Notes under the pieces: model-generated
The model's database searches: none
The model's input: only the letters and a program-made list of their open reading frames with translations
What the model was told of the DNA's origin: nothing
Shown: piece after piece, positions 61,733 to 64,000 of the stretch
Layout of the letters: each line of letters opens with the position of its first letter
Position numbering within the stretch: the stretch's first letter is position 1
Source of the DNA: Psychrobacillus sp. FSL K6-2836
Lineage (GTDB): Bacteria > Bacillota > Bacilli > Bacillales_A > Planococcaceae
Direction: 5' to 3'
DNA: 64,000 bases
NCBI RefSeq assembly: GCF_038003085.1
Contig: NZ_JBBOOM010000001.1
Coordinates: 3,286,001-3,350,000, forward strand
Program-made: the position numbers and the translations under genes

Positions 61733-62097
61733 TTAACACCTCCGATTGGTCTTTGCGTCAATGCTAGCTGCTTATGTCCCTTTTTCGAAAGAAAATATAC
61801 TTTCTCGCCATTCTTCCATAAGCCAGTTATAAGTTCGGCCGCTTCTAATTCATGTAAGCATTGGTATAGCAACCCTTCATTTTGATAAATGGCTTGCTCG
61901 CCGCGCATATGCATTAATTCTGTTAGCTCGAAGCCGGACTTTTCGGTTTGCGTGAGTCCAAGTAATGCATATTTTAATTCCTCGATAGAAATGTGTTGTT
62001 GAATTTTTGTATGCACAGCTTTCTGTTTACTTTCATCAAATTGCATATCTTGGAATGTATGCTTTTGCATCGCCTGCTTTAAAGTCTTTAAATCCAC
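61708..62097 (-). CDS. PadR-family regulator
   Basis: 129 residues with a PadR winged helix (ELKYALLGLTQTEKSGFELTE, NEGLLYQCLHELEAAELITG, KVYFLSKKG). The start is GTG 62097 inside the sigma-factor stop region, with GGAGGTG upstream. It is the middle gene of a sigma-PadR-SEDS operon and probably interacts with or controls the HAAS-SEDS protein. Confidence 0.8.
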   Translation of the reverse strand: MDLKTLKQAMQKHTFQDMQFDESKQKAVHTKIQQHISIEELKYALLGLTQTEKSGFELTELMHMRGEQAIYQNEGLLYQCLHELEAAELITGLWKNGEKVYFLSKKGHKQLALTQRPIGGVKWKALYSK

Positions 62098-62618
62098 TCG
62101 TTCACCTCCAACTGCTCTTTTAAAAATTGCTTTGCTTTACGGAGTCTTGTTTTGACCGTATTTTCATTAATCGATAACATAACTGCTATTTCCTTACTCG
62201 TATAGTCTTCAAAGTAAAATAAATAAATTACTTCCCGGTACTTGATGGGCAGTTGCATCACCGTTTTTGCAAGCCTTTCCTGCTCGTCTTGCTGAATAAC
62301 CTGTTGTTCCACATTACTGCTCGCCTGCACGTCGACTCCAGCATTCACAGCCACTTGAATATTCTGGTTATACCAGCTCTTTAAGTAATCTTTACAGTGA
62401 TTAATAGCAATTCGCCACATCCATGTTTTTAATGTGGATTTCCCTTTATATGTTGGATATGCCTCGTAACATTTCACAAAGATCTCCTGCGTTAAATCCT
62501 GTGCGAGTGCCTTGTCCTTTACGTATGTATACACAAGCTGCAATAAGTCTTGACCATAGAGCATCATGTCATCGATTGGGATATGTATAGATTCTATAGG
62601 TAGTGATACATCATTCAC
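62088..62618 (-). CDS. ECF-type RNA polymerase sigma factor
   Basis: 176 residues: sigma region 2 (LVYTYVKDKALAQDLTQEIFVKCYEAY, KTWMWRIAINHCKDYLKSW) and region 4 (LPIKYREVIYLFYFEDYTSKEIAVMLSINENTVKTRLRKAK). GTG 62618 has AAAGGAGG 7 nt upstream. No anti-sigma gene of the classical type follows, so the HAAS-SEDS or PadR protein may be the regulator. An ECF-like promoter lies upstream. Confidence 0.9.
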   Translation of the reverse strand: MNDVSLPIESIHIPIDDMMLYGQDLLQLVYTYVKDKALAQDLTQEIFVKCYEAYPTYKGKSTLKTWMWRIAINHCKDYLKSWYNQNIQVAVNAGVDVQASSNVEQQVIQQDEQERLAKTVMQLPIKYREVIYLFYFEDYTSKEIAVMLSINENTVKTRLRKAKQFLKEQLEVNEWI

Positions 62619-62641
62619 ACATTTCCCTCCTTTACAATGAT

Positions 62642-62671
62642 TAGACGATTATCAAATAAAAATAGTTTGCA
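62642..62671 (-). promoter_or_regulatory. Candidate autoregulated ECF promoter
   Basis: Read on the minus strand: TGCAAAC (62671-62665), 17 bp, CGTCTA (62647-62642). This resembles the TGAAAC-N16-CGTCTA pattern of ECF-dependent promoters and ends about 24 nt before the sigma-factor start. Confidence 0.6.
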
Positions 62672-62743
62672 AATAGAAGGAAAAAGATTTCGGATGTCGA
62701 AATAAATAGGGAGAGAAGATTTAAACAGAAGGGGACTTTTAAA

Positions 62744-64000
62744 TGACTAAAAGAAAACTAGAAGCAACTGATTTATTTGCAATACAATCGATCACAAATC
62801 CTGTGATTTCACCAAACGGAAATGAGGCAGTTTTCATCCGAACGGAGATGCATAAGGAGGATAATAAATACTATGCTTATTTATATCATGTAGATATCAA
62901 AACGAATGAAATCACTCAATGGACTCATTCGAAAGAAAAAGTCTCATCGCCTAAATGGGCGGCGGATGGGAAACAATTAGCATTTTTATCGAATCGTGAC
63001 GATAAAAACCAAATCTATATAATGTCGGCAAAAGGTGGAGAAGCAAAACAACTGACAAAATTAGAAAAAGGTGTTTCTAGCTTTATCTGGTCTCCTTGTG
63101 GTAAAAAGATTTGGTTCTCCGCTTCACTAACGGAAGAAAAAAGCTGGACAGACGAAGCGGAAAAAGAAGATAAGAAACTACCTGAAGCATATGTTGTAGA
63201 AAAAATGAAGTATCACGGTGATGGTGTTGGGTTATTACCAAAAGATACATATCGACAAATTGGATCTATTAACATAGCAACTGATGAAATTACAGCCTTT
63301 ACTGAAGGTGCATTTAATCATAGTCTTCAAGCTATTTCTCATGATGGAAAAAAACTAGTGATCGGTGTGAATAGAGATGAAAATCAAGACTTTTCATTCC
63401 GTGAACCTATGTTGTTAATCGATGTGGAGACAAAAAAAGAATCGATAATTATGGAAGAAAACGGATATTTTGGAGGAGCAACATTCTCAAATGATGATCA
63501 ATACATCGCTTTTGGTGGAATGCTCCACACATTTAAAAATGCCACGCATGCAGAGGTGTATGTATATGAAGTGAGTACTGGAAAACTTCAAATTCTGACT
63601 GAAGGCATTGACGCTCCAGTCGGGGATTATGCAGGAGCAGATATCCAACAAGGAGCAAATGCACCGGATGTTGTTTGGACAGACCATAATCATCTCTATT
63701 TTCAGTTATCCACAATGGGAGACGTTCGTTTGTATTTTGCATCTCTTGAAGGGGAAATTTACCCAGCAACTCCAGAAAACGAGCATGTATATGGATACGA
63801 TATTGCTAGCAACGGAACCTATGCTCTTGCGACAATAAGTAATGCAATATTTCCCGGGGAATTATTTAAACTAAATTTGGCGACTGGTGAAAGAATTGCC
63901 CTCACTAAATTTAACGAAGTGTTGTTAAATGAAGTGGAGCTTGTCGAACCAGAAGCCATTGTGTATAAAGGTCTTAACGATTGGGATGTACATGGTTGGC
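62744..64000 (+). CDS. S9-family serine peptidase, 3' truncated by the window edge
   Basis: The frame is open from ATG 62744 (AAGGGG 9 nt upstream) to the last base. The 419 visible residues are the N-terminal beta-propeller (TNPVISPNGNEAVFIRT, SPKWAADGKQLAFLSNRDD, SSFIWSPCGKKIWFSAS) of prolyl-oligopeptidase/YuxL-like enzymes. The sequence ends at GLNDWDVHGW, just before the alpha/beta-hydrolase domain. Two opposite-strand frames at the end are shadows. Confidence 0.88.

Overview
The window is low-GC, AT-rich DNA from an endospore-forming member of the Bacillales. The gene order most resembles a Planococcaceae/Caryophanaceae-type relative of Bacillus subtilis (Psychrobacillus- or Lysinibacillus-like); that placement is inference from gene content, not from a marker gene. 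Supporting it are strong AGGAGG ribosome binding sites with ATG/GTG/TTG starts, a YjcZ-family sporulation peptide, ScoC/Hpr, a T-box leader, a TRAP site on trpP, and a backbone matching the B. subtilis yha-hem-yhg-yhf segment: yhaO-yhaN-yhaM, prsA, scoC, yhaH, trpP, hit, ecsAB, hmoB, hemE-hemH, yhgD-yhgE, yhfH, lplJ, yhfL.

Layout. 1-12.4 kb: the end of a DUF4956 membrane protein, a Cthe_2159-type carbohydrate-binding lipoprotein, a two-component system, a PrsA-like foldase, yhzD, a small XRE-regulator/membrane-protein operon with a palindromic operator, then yhaO-yhaN-yhaM. 12.4-31.2 kb: an accessory block lying between yhaM and prsA. It holds a T-box-controlled second class II lysyl-tRNA synthetase, a DinB-like protein, a DUF5412 protein, a Zur-regulated zinc operon (ZinT, ZnuA, ZnuC and a shortened ZnuB), a cluster of micro-ORFs behind tandem terminators, a divergent SDR/MerR pair, a CAAX protease whose frame lacks a normal start codon, a second XRE/membrane operon, an AAC(6')-like acetyltransferase, an EamA/LysR pair and a broken esterase. 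About ten copies of a roughly 22-nt motif are scattered between its genes.

31.2-41.4 kb: the backbone resumes with prsA, yjcZ, scoC, yhaH, trpP and hit on the minus strand, then ecsAB, hmoB (minus), hemE and hemH on the plus strand. 42-48.4 kb: a lipoprotein/two-component/YtkA-like operon, then yhgD-yhgE. 49-54 kb: an orphan TerF-like VWA protein, a nitroreductase/MarR/monooxygenase group with matching tandem operators, yhfH, lplJ and a partly duplicated lplJ 3' end. 54-64 kb: a Bce-type RR-HK-ABC module, a long-chain acyl-CoA ligase, an ECF sigma-PadR-FtsW-like operon and the 5' part of an S9 peptidase.

Gene-poor gaps are filled by at least two families of structured intergenic repeats. Family A is a GC-rich hairpin with six copies whose basal stems change in a compensatory way. 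Family B is a modular AT-rich element in which one copy carries a nested insertion absent from another copy. No rRNA or tRNA gene, CRISPR array, transposase or recognisable prophage was seen.
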